Source: Nitrincola sp048264025 | Lineage (GTDB): Bacteria; Pseudomonadota; Gammaproteobacteria; Pseudomonadales; Balneatricaceae | Direction: 5' to 3' | Length of the DNA stretch: 64,000 bases | NCBI RefSeq assembly: GCF_048264025.1 | Contig: NZ_JBLXDN010000002.1 | Coordinates: 62,001 to 126,000 of the forward strand | Shown: piece after piece, positions 16,256-25,919 of the stretch | How positions within the stretch are numbered: the stretch's first letter is position 1 | Layout of the letters: the number at the start of each line of letters is the position of its first letter | Program-made: the position numbers and the translations under genes | The notes under the pieces: model-generated | The model's database searches: none | Told to the model about the DNA's origin: nothing | The model's input: the letters and a program-made list of their open reading frames with translations, nothing else

Positions 16256-17314
16256 ATGACCACCGGGGTTTCCGTTCGACATAACTGGCAGCATGCCGAA
16301 ATCAGTGCGCTGTTTGATCTGCCTTTTACCGAGCTTATGTACCGAGCTCAGACGGTGCATCGTAAGTTTTTTGATCCCAACGCCGTGCAAATCAGTACCT
16401 TATTGTCGATCAAAACCGGCGCCTGCCCGGAAGACTGCAAATATTGCCCTCAAAGTATCCATCATAACGCTGAACTGGAAACAGAAAAACTGATGCAGGT
16501 ACGAGCCGTACTTGCAGAAGCTCAGGCCGCTAAAACACAGGGCGCCAGCCGTTTCTGCATGGGTGCCGCCTGGAAGCACCTGCGTGCCAAGGATATGCCC
16601 TACGTACTGGAGATGATCCAGGGGGTTAAAGCGCTGGGGCTGGAAACCTGTATGACATTGGGCATGCTCAAAGCGGAGCAGGCACAGGCCTTGTCGGCCG
16701 CGGGTCTGGATTATTACAACCACAATCTGGATACCTCTGAGGCGTTTTACGGCAACATCATCACCACCCGGAGTTATCAGGATCGACTGGATACGCTGGG
16801 GCATGTTCGGGCCGCCGGGATGAAAGTTTGTTGTGGCGGTATTCTGGGGCTGGGTGAATCGCGGACGGATCGAGTCAGTCTGTTACAAACCCTTGCATGC
16901 TTTCCTGAACACCCGGAATCTGTGCCGGTGAATCGGCTGGTGAGAGTCGAAGGTACCCCGTTGGAAGATGCGCCGGAACTGGATGCCTTTGAGTTTATCC
17001 GTACCCTGGCGGTTGCCCGGATTCTGATGCCAGCATCACATCTGCGGTTATCGGCTGGCCGCACCGAAATGAATGAGCAGATGCAGGCCTTGTGCTTTAT
17101 GGCCGGTGCTAATTCGATTTTTTACGGTGATCGCCTGCTGACAACAGAGAACCCACAGGCTGAGGCCGATAAAGCACTGTTTGCCAAGTTAGGCCTGTAT
17201 CCGGAAGCTGTGGAGATGGCGTCGGATGATGACTGTGAGACGGCACTGATGCAGCGGATCGCCACCGAACAGGATAAAGCCTTTTTCTACAATGCGGCTG
17301 AGTCGGCTCAGTGA
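16256..17314 (+). CDS. bioB: Biotin synthase
   Basis: BioB is the radical SAM enzyme that inserts sulfur into dethiobiotin. The 352-residue protein has the C-x3-C-x2-C cluster motif in G-A-C-P-E-D-C-K-Y-C-P-Q near residue 60, Y-Y-N-H-N-L-D near 159 and the arginine/cysteine ligands of the second cluster (S-A-G-R-T near 266). It is full length. It heads a five-gene operon in which starts and stops overlap: the bioB TGA shares its last base with the bioF ATG. Confidence 0.97.
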   Translation: MTTGVSVRHNWQHAEISALFDLPFTELMYRAQTVHRKFFDPNAVQISTLLSIKTGACPEDCKYCPQSIHHNAELETEKLMQVRAVLAEAQAAKTQGASRFCMGAAWKHLRAKDMPYVLEMIQGVKALGLETCMTLGMLKAEQAQALSAAGLDYYNHNLDTSEAFYGNIITTRSYQDRLDTLGHVRAAGMKVCCGGILGLGESRTDRVSLLQTLACFPEHPESVPVNRLVRVEGTPLEDAPELDAFEFIRTLAVARILMPASHLRLSAGRTEMNEQMQALCFMAGANSIFYGDRLLTTENPQAEADKALFAKLGLYPEAVEMASDDDCETALMQRIATEQDKAFFYNAAESAQ

Positions 17315-18486
17315 TGGACAGTCTGCTCAAACCGGCACTGGAGGAGCGCCGCCAACAGCAGCTCTATCGTCAGCGCCAGGTTATACACTCAGCGCAGCAG
17401 CCAGAAAGGATGCTGGGTAATCAGTCGGTGTTGAGTTTCTGCAGCAATGATTACCTCGGGTTAGCCGCTGATCCCCGGGTGGCAGAGGCTATGATCGAAG
17501 GCACCCAGCGTTATGGTGTCGGCAGTGGCGCATCCCATCTGACCGCGGGCCATACGGATGCACATCATCAACTGGAGCTGGAGCTGGCGGCTTTCACCGG
17601 GCGTGAACGGGCGTTGTTATTCAGTTCCGGTTATATGGCCAATCTCGGCGTCATGACGGCCCTGGCTGGGCGGCGCGATGCGGTATTCCATGATCGGCTT
17701 AACCATGCCTCATTGCTGGATGGTGCCTTGCTGAGTGGTGCCCGTTTTCGCCGTTATCCGCATCTGGACACAGGCTCGCTGGAGCGCATGTTACAGACTA
17801 GTCAGTCACAACGTCGGCTGGTTGTCACCGATGGGGTGTTCAGTATGGATGGTGATCAGGCTGACCTGGTGGCTTTGTCAGCCTTGTGTCAGTCGCATCA
17901 GGCCTGGTTGGTGGTCGATGATGCGCATGGCTTTGGTGTGTTGGGTGCACAGGGTGGTGGCAGTGCTGCTGTCAGTGGGCTGGCGCCTGAAGAACTACCA
18001 GTTTTAGTGGGTACGCTAGGTAAAGCCTTTGGTACAGCTGGCGCTTTTGTCGCCGGTTCGGAGGCACTGATTGAAACCCTGATTCAGTTTTCCCGGAGCT
18101 ACATTTACACCACAGGACTGCCGCCGGCTGTGGCCGAAGCGACCCGTACCAGTCTTGCACTGGTACAGGCAGAAGACTGGCGTCGCCAGCACCTGCAGCA
18201 GTTGATCCAGCACTTTCGTCAGTCATGTGCCGCCGCCGGGATGTGTTTACTACCCTCTGATACACCGATTCAGCCGCTGATGATCGGCTGTGCAGGCAAG
18301 GCGATACGCATTAGTGAGCAGTTACTGTCACAGGGATTGTTAGTTACTGCTATCCGCCCACCCACGGTACCAGCAGGCAGCGCCCGTTTGCGTGTGACCC
18401 TGACCGCAACACACACGATTGGGCAGGTGGATAGGCTGGTGCAAGGGTTGAAGCAGGTGATGGAGTCGGATAATGCTGCAGATTGA
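17314..18486 (+). CDS. bioF: 8-amino-7-oxononanoate synthase
   Basis: BioF condenses pimeloyl-ACP with L-alanine to KAPA, using PLP. The 390-residue protein has F-C-S-N-D-Y-L-G-L near residue 44, G-S-G-A-S-H-L near 73, D-D-A-H-G-F-G near 205 and the PLP lysine in G-T-L-G-K-A-F-G near 235. The ATG at 17314 overlaps the bioB stop; a GTG one codon upstream is possible but less likely. The end overlaps bioH by 14 bases. Confidence 0.96.
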   Translation: MDSLLKPALEERRQQQLYRQRQVIHSAQQPERMLGNQSVLSFCSNDYLGLAADPRVAEAMIEGTQRYGVGSGASHLTAGHTDAHHQLELELAAFTGRERALLFSSGYMANLGVMTALAGRRDAVFHDRLNHASLLDGALLSGARFRRYPHLDTGSLERMLQTSQSQRRLVVTDGVFSMDGDQADLVALSALCQSHQAWLVVDDAHGFGVLGAQGGGSAAVSGLAPEELPVLVGTLGKAFGTAGAFVAGSEALIETLIQFSRSYIYTTGLPPAVAEATRTSLALVQAEDWRRQHLQQLIQHFRQSCAAAGMCLLPSDTPIQPLMIGCAGKAIRISEQLLSQGLLVTAIRPPTVPAGSARLRVTLTATHTIGQVDRLVQGLKQVMESDNAAD

Positions 18487-19234
18487 ATGCCTGAATAGCA
18501 AAGGGCGGGACTTAGTATTAGTACCGGGTTGGGGCAGCAGTGCCGATATTTTTGATCCGCTGTTGGATGCGCTCATGGCTGAATTTCGGGTGCACCGTGT
18601 GGTCTTTGATCACTCTGATTGGCGTAAAACCTCACCTGCTGCGCTCAATTACACCCTAATTCAATGCCTGAGACGCCAGGCACCGCAGCGGGCGCTATGG
18701 ATGGGATGGTCGCTGGGCGGCTTGCTGGCAACACAGCTGGCTGCTCAGGCACCTGAGCATGTCATAGGTTTGATCACTGTGGCATTCAACCCCTGTTTTG
18801 TGCAGCGTGATGATTGGCACTGTGCCATGCCACAGGCTCAGTTTAGTCGTTTTCAGACAGACTTTTCTTCCAACCCCGAAGCGACCCTGCAACGCTTTCA
18901 TGCATTGCAGGTATTGGGTGCTACGGACAAACGCCATCTGCTTGATTTGCTGCACAGATCTTGTAGTCCTCTATCGACGGCTTATCTGAGTGATTTACTG
19001 ACGCTGTTGCTTGAAGATGTTCGTCCAGCTTTGGCTCAACTTCAGTTGCCTGTTCTGCATTTGCTGGGTAAATCGGATGCATTGGTGCCAGCATCCCCCT
19101 TGGTTGAGCTGCTGCCGTTACTGAGTAGTGATGCCAGCGTGCATTGCTATCCCGGGGCATCGCACCTGCCGTTTATTTCAGCGGCTGACAGAGTAATAAC
19201 GGATGTGTTGAGCTGGGAGGCGGGTCTATGCTGA
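18473..19234 (+). CDS. bioH: Pimeloyl-ACP methyl ester esterase
   Basis: BioH removes the methyl ester from pimeloyl-ACP methyl ester, ending the disguise set up by BioC. The 253-residue alpha/beta hydrolase has the oxyanion segment L-V-P-G-W-G near residue 18, the nucleophile in G-W-S-L-G-G near 82, an acid in G-K-S-D-A-L near 200 and a histidine in G-A-S-H-L-P near 229. It sits between bioF and bioC and overlaps both, which supports this role over a generic esterase. Confidence 0.92.
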   Translation: MLQIECLNSKGRDLVLVPGWGSSADIFDPLLDALMAEFRVHRVVFDHSDWRKTSPAALNYTLIQCLRRQAPQRALWMGWSLGGLLATQLAAQAPEHVIGLITVAFNPCFVQRDDWHCAMPQAQFSRFQTDFSSNPEATLQRFHALQVLGATDKRHLLDLLHRSCSPLSTAYLSDLLTLLLEDVRPALAQLQLPVLHLLGKSDALVPASPLVELLPLLSSDASVHCYPGASHLPFISAADRVITDVLSWEAGLC

Positions 19235-20031
19235 CACTGGTTACCGCCAATCAAGCCTATAAGCAGGATATAGCCTCTCGCTTTAGTCGGGCCGCGACGA
19301 CCTATGACACCGTGGCTGATCTACAGCGAGAAGTCGCCGATACGCTGTTGTCCGATTTGCCGATACAAACGCTCGAACGCGTTGTCGATCTGGGGTGCGG
19401 TACTGGCTACGGTCTGCCGTCTTTACGTAAACGCTATCCTTCCAGCCAATTACTGGCGCTGGATATTGCCCAGGGAATGCTGCAGCAGGTGAAGTCAGTT
19501 CATGCTGAGATGGACCTGGTGCCCTTGTGTGCGGATGCTGAGGCCTTACCCCTGGCAGATGCGCAGGTTGATCTGATCTGGAGCAGTCTGGCGGTGCAAT
19601 GGTGCAGTGACTACAAACGCTTGTTTGCTGAGTGCTGTCGGGTGTTAAAGCCTGGTGGGCGCCTGATGTTGGCAACCTTGGGACCAAAAAGTCTGTGTGA
19701 GATGAGAGCGGCCTGGCAAAGCGTCGATCAACTGCCCCATGTGAACCGCTTTGTGGCGCTGGAGCCGTTGTTGGCCCTGCAACCGCCAGGTTTGCAGTTA
19801 CTCAAGTCGCAGACGGCCTTTTATACACTGACCTATCCAGACTTGCGGGCGGTGATGAAAGCGTTGAAAATGCTGGGTGCGTCCGCTGTAGAAGGACGGC
19901 AATCTCTCGCTGGATTGGGTGGTCGTGACCGACTGCAACAACTGACGCGTGCGTATGATCATTTTCGTCAGCAAGACGGTTGTTTACCCGTCAGCTATGA
20001 AGTCTATTACCTGCAGTGGTGCAAGGAATAA
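19228..20031 (+). CDS. bioC: Malonyl-ACP O-methyltransferase
   Basis: BioC methylates malonyl-ACP with SAM so that the fatty acid machinery can extend it into a pimelate precursor. The 267-residue class I methyltransferase has F-S-R-A-A-T-T-Y-D near residue 12, SAM motif I V-D-L-G-C-G-T-G-Y near 53, and L-K-P-G-G-R-L-M-L near 139. It overlaps bioH by seven bases and is followed closely by bioD. Confidence 0.94.
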   Translation: MLTLVTANQAYKQDIASRFSRAATTYDTVADLQREVADTLLSDLPIQTLERVVDLGCGTGYGLPSLRKRYPSSQLLALDIAQGMLQQVKSVHAEMDLVPLCADAEALPLADAQVDLIWSSLAVQWCSDYKRLFAECCRVLKPGGRLMLATLGPKSLCEMRAAWQSVDQLPHVNRFVALEPLLALQPPGLQLLKSQTAFYTLTYPDLRAVMKALKMLGASAVEGRQSLAGLGGRDRLQQLTRAYDHFRQQDGCLPVSYEVYYLQWCKE

Positions 20032-20045
20032 TTAAGGGGTCAGTG

Positions 20046-20726
20046 TTGAAACAGGCGTATTTTATAACGGGTACGGATACTGATGTTGGCAAAACCTTGG
20101 TGACCACCGCGTTGCTATATCAGGCAGGCCAGCAGCAACTGCAGACCATCGGATTGAAGCCCCTGGCTGCCGGGTGTGAGCAGACTTCAGAGGGGCTGCG
20201 CAATGCCGATGCCTTGTTACTGCAACGCTATGCCAGTATCTCATTGAGCTATGATCAGATAAACCCGGTGGCACTGGAAGCTGCTGTGGCTCCGCATATT
20301 GCGGCAGCTGGACGCCAGCTCAGCGCCGATAGGCTAGCGGCTTATTGTCGTGGTGCCTTGATGCAGAAAGCGGATCTGGTCTTGGTTGAAGGTGCGGGAG
20401 GCTGGCGTGTGCCGCTGAACCCGCGCGAAAATTTGTCTGCGTTAGTAAAACTGCTCGAATTGCCGGTTATTCTGGTGGTCGGAATGAAACTGGGTTGTCT
20501 GAATCATGCATTGCTAACGGTCGAAGCGATTGCTCGAGATGGTGTGCAACTGGCGGGTTGGGTTGCCTGTCAGACTGATGCGGATATGCATTGTGTTAAT
20601 GAGAATCTGGCAAGTTTGCAGCAGCGTATTCGGGCACCGCTACTGGGGTTTATCCCTTGGCTCGAACAGCCGGACCCTGCTACTGCATCAGGCTATCTGG
20701 ATCTGTCGCTACTCCTGCCAAAGTAA
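20046..20726 (+). CDS. bioD: Dethiobiotin synthetase
   Basis: BioD closes the ureido ring of dethiobiotin from DAPA, CO2 and ATP. The product has the P-loop-like G-T-D-T-D-V-G-K-T near residue 8 and V-E-G-A-G-G-W near 115. An AAGGGG site at 20034-20039 points to TTG at 20046 (226 residues) or GTG at 20043; the ATG at 20016 lies inside bioC and before the ribosome site. It is the last gene of the operon; no clear terminator follows. Confidence 0.92.
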   Translation: MKQAYFITGTDTDVGKTLVTTALLYQAGQQQLQTIGLKPLAAGCEQTSEGLRNADALLLQRYASISLSYDQINPVALEAAVAPHIAAAGRQLSADRLAAYCRGALMQKADLVLVEGAGGWRVPLNPRENLSALVKLLELPVILVVGMKLGCLNHALLTVEAIARDGVQLAGWVACQTDADMHCVNENLASLQQRIRAPLLGFIPWLEQPDPATASGYLDLSLLLPK

Positions 20727-20830
20727 AAAACCAAGCAGTAAGATTGAACAAATTATGTACAGGTTGGTCTTAGGTGCTATACTGCTAATGCAGTTGAAAA
20801 ACTGTTTTAACCCAAGACGACAGGTGATTT

Positions 20831-21082
20831 ATGAATATTAATGGTATTGCTGCGCAAACCAGTGGTCTTATGAATGTTAACCGTGGACTGGATAACTCAG
20901 CACGTGCGGCTGGTGATGTGCAAGGCAGCGGTGCTCCTGATCGTCCTGAACTTGCTTCTGGGCGGGGAGAAGATCAGGCTGTGAGTCAGGCCGCAGTCAA
21001 TCAGAATGAAGCCACAGCATCCACTCAAGTAGTCCGAGAAGCGGATGAAGCGCTGGGTTCATTGATTGATACCCGTGCATAA
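20831..21082 (+). CDS. Small hypothetical protein
   Basis: An 83-residue, soluble, polar protein, rich in A, G, Q, N and S, with no cysteine and no membrane segment. A good start context (AGGTGATTT before ATG) and an extended -10 (TGC-TATACT, 20775-20783) upstream support it. It begins with M-N-I-N-G-I, a pattern reminiscent of the short N-termini of secreted or flagellar-associated proteins. The next gene, 53 bases on, begins M-Q-V-N-G-F-S-N, so the two may be related in export or function. I do not recognise a family. Confidence 0.6.
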   Translation: MNINGIAAQTSGLMNVNRGLDNSARAAGDVQGSGAPDRPELASGRGEDQAVSQAAVNQNEATASTQVVREADEALGSLIDTRA

Positions 21083-21135
21083 CTGAGAATGGCTCCAGTC
21101 AGGGGTTATTTTTGCTATAACGTGAGGGCTATTGC

Positions 21136-22092
21136 ATGCAAGTCAATGGCTTTTCCAATTCACATATCACGCCGGGGCTAAATACTTACAGCGCCGTATC
21201 GCGTGAACGGATTGTGCTGGCTGAAACTTCAACTGCTACCGCATCGGTTGCCGTAGCCGAATCTACGGCACAGTCAGATTCCGGTCGCCGTGTAGCGGCA
21301 GGCACATCTACCTCATCCACTGAAAATCGTCAGCAACAGGAAGCAGAGCAGGCGGTTGTAAGTGAGTTGGCCGCGCGTGATCGTGAAGTGCGACAGCATG
21401 AAATGGCGCACCAGACGGCAGGTGGTCAATATACCGGTGGGGCGACTTATACTTTTGAACGCGGCCCTGATGGTGTGATGTATGCCGTAGGGGGTGAAGT
21501 CAGTATTGATACCTCATCTGTACCCGGTGATCCTGAAGCAACCTTGCAAAAAGCACAGGCAATAGAACGCGCAGCTATGGCACCGGCTGAGCCGTCCGCA
21601 CAGGATCAGCGCGTTGCTTCCGCTGCCCGGGCTATGGCAGCGGAGGCGCGTGCCGAGCTGCTGCGCGAACAGTCGAATGCGATCCAAAATGAGGAAGAGT
21701 CCTTGGATGGGTTGCCAGAGACCGAGGAGCAAGCGTTGCGCGAGTTAGCTGATGCTGACGATGCGACTGCCACGATTTTTACACAGCAAGAGTCTGTCGT
21801 TGCAACGGCTGCCGATGAAGCGGCTGAAAGGGAAAGGGCGGCTGAAGATGATAACGCCGCTAATCGCCGGGCTGAGTTGATCGACGAATTCGAAGCCCAG
21901 CAGGTTCGCCGTGAAGACGTTGTGGAAGAGCAGCGTGAACGTAGAGAACGTGCCGCTGAGTCCTTGCGCGAGTTTGCTCGCGATCTCGCTGAAATACAGG
22001 ATAAACTGCGTGAGCTGAATAAGCGTCTGCTCGAGACCGGTGCCTTGCAAAAGCTCAATGCGCCAGGAAACCTTCTGGATCAGCAGATTTAA
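21136..22092 (+). CDS. SprA-related putative metalloprotease (CJM1_0395-like)
   Basis: A 318-residue protein with a low-complexity N-terminus (residues 1-75, rich in S, T, A), a conserved core with the zinc-type motif H-E-M-A-H (about residues 93-97) followed by G-G-x-Y-x-G-G-A-x-Y and a G-P-D-G-x-x-Y-A-V-G-G-E-V-x-I-D segment, and a long charged coiled-coil tail from about 150 to 310. The core matches the SprA-related putative metalloprotease family. There is no signal peptide. The activity and target are unknown. Confidence 0.75.
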   Translation: MQVNGFSNSHITPGLNTYSAVSRERIVLAETSTATASVAVAESTAQSDSGRRVAAGTSTSSTENRQQQEAEQAVVSELAARDREVRQHEMAHQTAGGQYTGGATYTFERGPDGVMYAVGGEVSIDTSSVPGDPEATLQKAQAIERAAMAPAEPSAQDQRVASAARAMAAEARAELLREQSNAIQNEEESLDGLPETEEQALRELADADDATATIFTQQESVVATAADEAAERERAAEDDNAANRRAELIDEFEAQQVRREDVVEEQRERRERAAESLREFARDLAEIQDKLRELNKRLLETGALQKLNAPGNLLDQQI

Positions 22093-22853
22093 TCTGCCAG
22101 AAAAAACTCCATCACCAAACGAGAAAATATTGCTGGCTTTTCCGCATGTGGCCAGTGTCCTGCATCCGCAATCACCTTCACATCTGCCTCTGGAAACAAC
22201 TGCTTAACTTGCTGGCTATATTCCGGCTGCAGGTAGTGTGACTGTCCACCTTTGATAAACCGAACCTGTCCCCTGAATGGCGATCCTTCAGGGGCCGCAG
22301 CGATAGCATCGTAGTTATTTTTTAAGGCATTTAAGTTCATCCGCCAGGTGAAAGCCTTATCCTGATTACGGTAAAGATTTTTCAGCAGAAAAGCGCGTAT
22401 TGCCGGGTTGTCGATATGTTGTTTCAGCTGCGTATCCGCATCGCCGCGTGAGTGCAATTGCTCAAGTTCGACACTGAACAGCCCGCTGAATACCTCATCA
22501 TGGTCATGTGCATAGCTGACCGGCGCAATATCGACCACCATCAATTTATTGAGTCGCTCAGGCTGGTGCATCGCCAGTTGCATCGCTACCTTGCCACCCA
22601 TGGAATGGCCGATCATATCCACCCGATCAAGTCCGAGATCATCCAGCAGTTCAATCACATCGGCCGCCATTAACGGGTAGCTCATATCGGCACTGTGTGG
22701 AGAGCGACCATGGTTACGCAGGTCAACGGCTATCACGTCAAAATGCTCGGTGAGTACCTTGACCTGGGCACCCCAGTTTTCCAGAGTGCCAAATAATCCA
22801 TGCAGGATAACCAGGGGGTTGCCCTGTCCGCTGCGCTGAAAATGCAGTTTCAT
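22089..22853 (-). CDS. Alpha/beta hydrolase, YbfF-like esterase
   Basis: A 254-residue alpha/beta hydrolase with L-H-G-L-F-G-T-L-E-N-W near residue 18, the nucleophile in I-G-H-S-M-G-G near 86, and a histidine in G-H-W-P-H near 232. The pattern matches YbfF-type esterases that act on short acyl esters; the natural substrate is not known. It overlaps the xseA stop by four bases (ATGA), so it is translated in an xseA-esterase operon. Confidence 0.85.
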   Translation of the reverse strand: MKLHFQRSGQGNPLVILHGLFGTLENWGAQVKVLTEHFDVIAVDLRNHGRSPHSADMSYPLMAADVIELLDDLGLDRVDMIGHSMGGKVAMQLAMHQPERLNKLMVVDIAPVSYAHDHDEVFSGLFSVELEQLHSRGDADTQLKQHIDNPAIRAFLLKNLYRNQDKAFTWRMNLNALKNNYDAIAAAPEGSPFRGQVRFIKGGQSHYLQPEYSQQVKQLFPEADVKVIADAGHWPHAEKPAIFSRLVMEFFLAD

Positions 22854-24202
22854 AGTGAGTGACTCTCAGAGGGTTTGTGTTCGATAACCCGACAGATAAT
22901 ATCACCGTCCTGCAAGCGTGCTGTGATCAGATCCTCAGGTTTTACCTGATTGCAGTGACGAATGATTTGTTCATCCTGGTCCAATAGCAGACTGAAACCA
23001 CGCTCCAATGTAGCCAGTGGACTGACCGCATTTAGCCGTAAGGCTGCTTGTTTAAGCTGGGTCTGTTGAGCTACCAGAGAGCGGTGCATGCGTAACACCA
23101 GGTGTTGCTGCAACTGCTGCAGCTGCTGTTGCCATTCCGGCAATTGTTGAGCCGGATTACGGCGTAGCAAACGTCGTGAATAGCCATTCAAACGCTGCTC
23201 TTCTTGCTGCAGACGACTGCTGAGTTGTTTGCTTAGCTGCATCTCCAGTCGGTCCAATCGCTGGTACTGGTCCTGTAATCGTTCACCTGGATGTCTAAGG
23301 CGCTTGCGGTAGTTCTGCAGTTGCAGCTTCGATTGCTGCAGGGCTCGGCTCAAATGCCATTGCAGTGTAGCGGCGGTTTGTTGCAGGCGCTGGCGCAACA
23401 GCGTCTGGTCCGGACTGAGGATTTCCGCTGCGGCTGATGGCGTGGGGGCACGGTAGTCAGCCACCAGATCACTGATAGTGGTATCGGTTTCATGGCCCAC
23501 AGCCGATACGACCGGGATGTTCGATGCCACAATGGCTTCGGCAACACGCACTTCATTGAAGGGCCAGAGGTCTTCCAGTGAACCGCCGCCACGCCCGATA
23601 ATCAATACATCGCACTCGCCATGCCGGTTAGCCAGCGCCAATGCGCTAACCAGTTGATCAGCAGCTTCGACTCCCTGCACTGCGGCCGGATAGAGGTTAA
23701 CCGGCAAGCCAGGGAAGCGTCGATTCAGCACATGCAAAATATCATGAATAGCGGCGCCAGACGCCGAGGTGATCACGCCGATACACCTCGGGTGAGCCGG
23801 TAGTGGTTTTTTGCGTTCCTCGGCAAACAGACCGCGGGCACTGAGTTCTAACTTGAGTGCTTCAAAGGCTTTTTGTAACTGACCCTCACCTCCAGGCATC
23901 ATCTGTTCACAAATCAGCTGAAAATCACCGCGTCCTTCATACAAACTGACCTTGGCGGTGACAATCACCTGATCGCCTTCCTTAGGACGAAAACCGATCA
24001 ATTGCGAACGATTTTTGAACATGGCGCAGCGCACCTGAGCCTGGCTATCCTTGAGGGTAAAGTACCAGTGCCCGGAGGCTGGTCGGGCAAAATTGCTTAA
24101 TTCACCCTCCACACGAATGATGGAAAAGCTGTGCTCCAGTAAACGACGCGCTTCGCGGTTTAACTGACTGACGGATAAGGCGGTGTTGGATTGACTATTC
24201 AT
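22850..24202 (-). CDS. xseA: Exodeoxyribonuclease VII large subunit
   Basis: XseA, with XseB, degrades single-stranded DNA. The 450-residue protein has the N-terminal OB-fold (residues 5-100, V-E-G-E-L-S-N-F and S-G-H-W-Y-F-T-L-K-D), the catalytic domain with I-G-V-I-T-S near 143 and G-R-G-G-G-S-L-E-D-L-W near 203, G-H-E-T-D near 237, then a Q- and L-rich coiled coil from about 270. Length is normal. It is divergent from guaB. xseB is not in the window. Confidence 0.95.
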   Translation of the reverse strand: MNSQSNTALSVSQLNREARRLLEHSFSIIRVEGELSNFARPASGHWYFTLKDSQAQVRCAMFKNRSQLIGFRPKEGDQVIVTAKVSLYEGRGDFQLICEQMMPGGEGQLQKAFEALKLELSARGLFAEERKKPLPAHPRCIGVITSASGAAIHDILHVLNRRFPGLPVNLYPAAVQGVEAADQLVSALALANRHGECDVLIIGRGGGSLEDLWPFNEVRVAEAIVASNIPVVSAVGHETDTTISDLVADYRAPTPSAAAEILSPDQTLLRQRLQQTAATLQWHLSRALQQSKLQLQNYRKRLRHPGERLQDQYQRLDRLEMQLSKQLSSRLQQEEQRLNGYSRRLLRRNPAQQLPEWQQQLQQLQQHLVLRMHRSLVAQQTQLKQAALRLNAVSPLATLERGFSLLLDQDEQIIRHCNQVKPEDLITARLQDGDIICRVIEHKPSESHSL

Positions 24203-24273
24203 GTCGCTATAGTAGTGTCTCCGGGGTATGGAGTAAAACTCTGGATTAAGCGCGGTTGATATGAGTGTTCAGA

Positions 24274-24302
24274 TTGAGACAAGGCTGGCTTTGGTGTAAA
24301 AT
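24274..24302 (+). promoter_or_regulatory. Promoter of guaBA
   Basis: TTGAGA (24274-24279) and TAAAAT (24297-24302) are 17 bases apart and 40 bases before the guaB ATG. No PurR-like operator was recognised. Confidence 0.6.
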
Positions 24303-24341
24303 GACGTGCTTAATTTTCCAAGATAAACAGGCTGGCTGATC

Positions 24342-25811
24342 ATGTTGCGAATCGTTGAAGAAGCGCTCACTTTTGATGATGTACTACTGATTCCGGGGTA
24401 CTCTGAAGTACTGCCAAAAGACGTTTCACTTAAAACCCGCCTGACGAAAGAAATCGTGCTGAATGTACCCCTGGTTTCAGCCGCAATGGATACTGTCACG
24501 GAAGCGCGTCTGGCGATTGCCATGGCTCAGGAAGGTGGCATAGGTATTATTCACAAAAACCTGACGCCGGAACAACAGGCTGAAGAAGTGCGTCGGGTTA
24601 AGAAATATGAATCCGGTGTGGTTTCTGAACCGGTTACCTGTACACCTGATACTACCGTAGGTGAAGTGCGTAACCTGGCTCAGCGCCACGGTTTTTCTGG
24701 TTTCCCGGTACTTGAAGGCGATGAGTTGGTGGGTATAGTCACCAGCCGTGACGTGCGCTTTGAAAGTGATATGGATGCGCGTGTTTCCAGTATCATGACC
24801 ACCAAAGAGCATCTGGTGACAGCGAAAGAAGGTGATGACCCTAAGGCTATTCGTGAATTATTGCGCGAACATCGCATTGAAAAAATCCTGCTGGTGGATG
24901 ATAACTTCCACATGACCGGCATGATGACAGTTAAGGATATGAATAAAGCCCAGGCTTTCCCGAATGCGGCGAAAGACAGTAAGGCTCGGTTGATTGTTGG
25001 CGCAGCTGTAGGAACAGGCCCAGAAACACCTGCACGAGTTGAAGCGCTGGTTAATGCCGGCGTTGATGTGATTGTTGTGGATACTGCACATGGGCACTCC
25101 AAAGGTGTGATCGATCGCGTGGCCTGGATCAAACAGAATTTCCCACAGGTGCAGGTGATTGGCGGCAACATTGCTACGGCTGATGCGGCTGTGGCCCTGG
25201 CCAAGGCCGGTGCAGACGGCGTTAAAGTGGGCATAGGCCCCGGCTCTATCTGTACCACCCGTATCGTTGCCGGTATCGGCGTGCCGCAGATCAGTGCCGT
25301 AGCTAATGTAGCTGAAGCGTTGAAAGACTATGGCGTTCCCCTGATTGCCGATGGTGGTATACGTTTCTCCGGTGATTTGGCCAAGGCGATTGCCGCCGGT
25401 GCGGCAGCTGTTATGGTTGGCTCCATGCTGGCGGGTACCGATGAAGCACCCGGCGAAGTGGAGTTATTCCAGGGTCGGGCATTCAAGTCTTACCGTGGCA
25501 TGGGCTCTTTGGGCGCTATGTCTGGCCTGACCGGTTCTTCAGATCGTTATTTTCAGGATGCTAAAGCCGGTGTTGAAAAGCTGGTGCCGGAAGGTATTGA
25601 AGGTCGTGTGCCCTGTAAAGGACCGATGCATAATGTGGTGCATCAGTTGATGGGTGGCTTGCGTGCCTCCATGGGCTATACCGGTTGTGCGACAGTAGAA
25701 GAGATGCGTACCAAGCCCTCTTTTGTGCGCATAACCAGTGCCGGTATTACTGAAAGCCATGTGCATGATGTCAGTATTACCAAAGAAGCACCGAATTACC
25801 GCGTCAGTTAA
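24342..25811 (+). CDS. guaB: Inosine-5'-monophosphate dehydrogenase
   Basis: GuaB oxidises IMP to XMP, the committed step to GMP. The 489-residue protein has L-T-F-D-D-V-L-L near residue 9, two CBS domains inserted at about 90-205, the active-site cysteine in G-P-G-S-I-C-T-T-R (Cys304) and the flap region near residue 400. It is full length. A terminator-like hairpin separates it from guaA, so part of the transcript may stop before guaA. Confidence 0.97.
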   Translation: MLRIVEEALTFDDVLLIPGYSEVLPKDVSLKTRLTKEIVLNVPLVSAAMDTVTEARLAIAMAQEGGIGIIHKNLTPEQQAEEVRRVKKYESGVVSEPVTCTPDTTVGEVRNLAQRHGFSGFPVLEGDELVGIVTSRDVRFESDMDARVSSIMTTKEHLVTAKEGDDPKAIRELLREHRIEKILLVDDNFHMTGMMTVKDMNKAQAFPNAAKDSKARLIVGAAVGTGPETPARVEALVNAGVDVIVVDTAHGHSKGVIDRVAWIKQNFPQVQVIGGNIATADAAVALAKAGADGVKVGIGPGSICTTRIVAGIGVPQISAVANVAEALKDYGVPLIADGGIRFSGDLAKAIAAGAAAVMVGSMLAGTDEAPGEVELFQGRAFKSYRGMGSLGAMSGLTGSSDRYFQDAKAGVEKLVPEGIEGRVPCKGPMHNVVHQLMGGLRASMGYTGCATVEEMRTKPSFVRITSAGITESHVHDVSITKEAPNYRVS

Positions 25812-25835
25812 GCCTAGTTAAACGTATTGATCAGT

Positions 25836-25858
25836 GGGGCGATTGCCGCCCCATTTTT
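25836..25858 (+). terminator. Hairpin with T-tract between guaB and guaA
   Basis: GGGGCG (25836-25841) pairs with CGCCCC (25847-25852) around a five-base loop, followed by A and five T. It may set the ratio of guaB to guaA expression. Confidence 0.65.
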
Positions 25859-25919
25859 CGTTTTACAGAGGTCTGATTTTTGCACTGTCCCATCAGACCA
25901 TTTGCCGGAGTGAGCAAAG

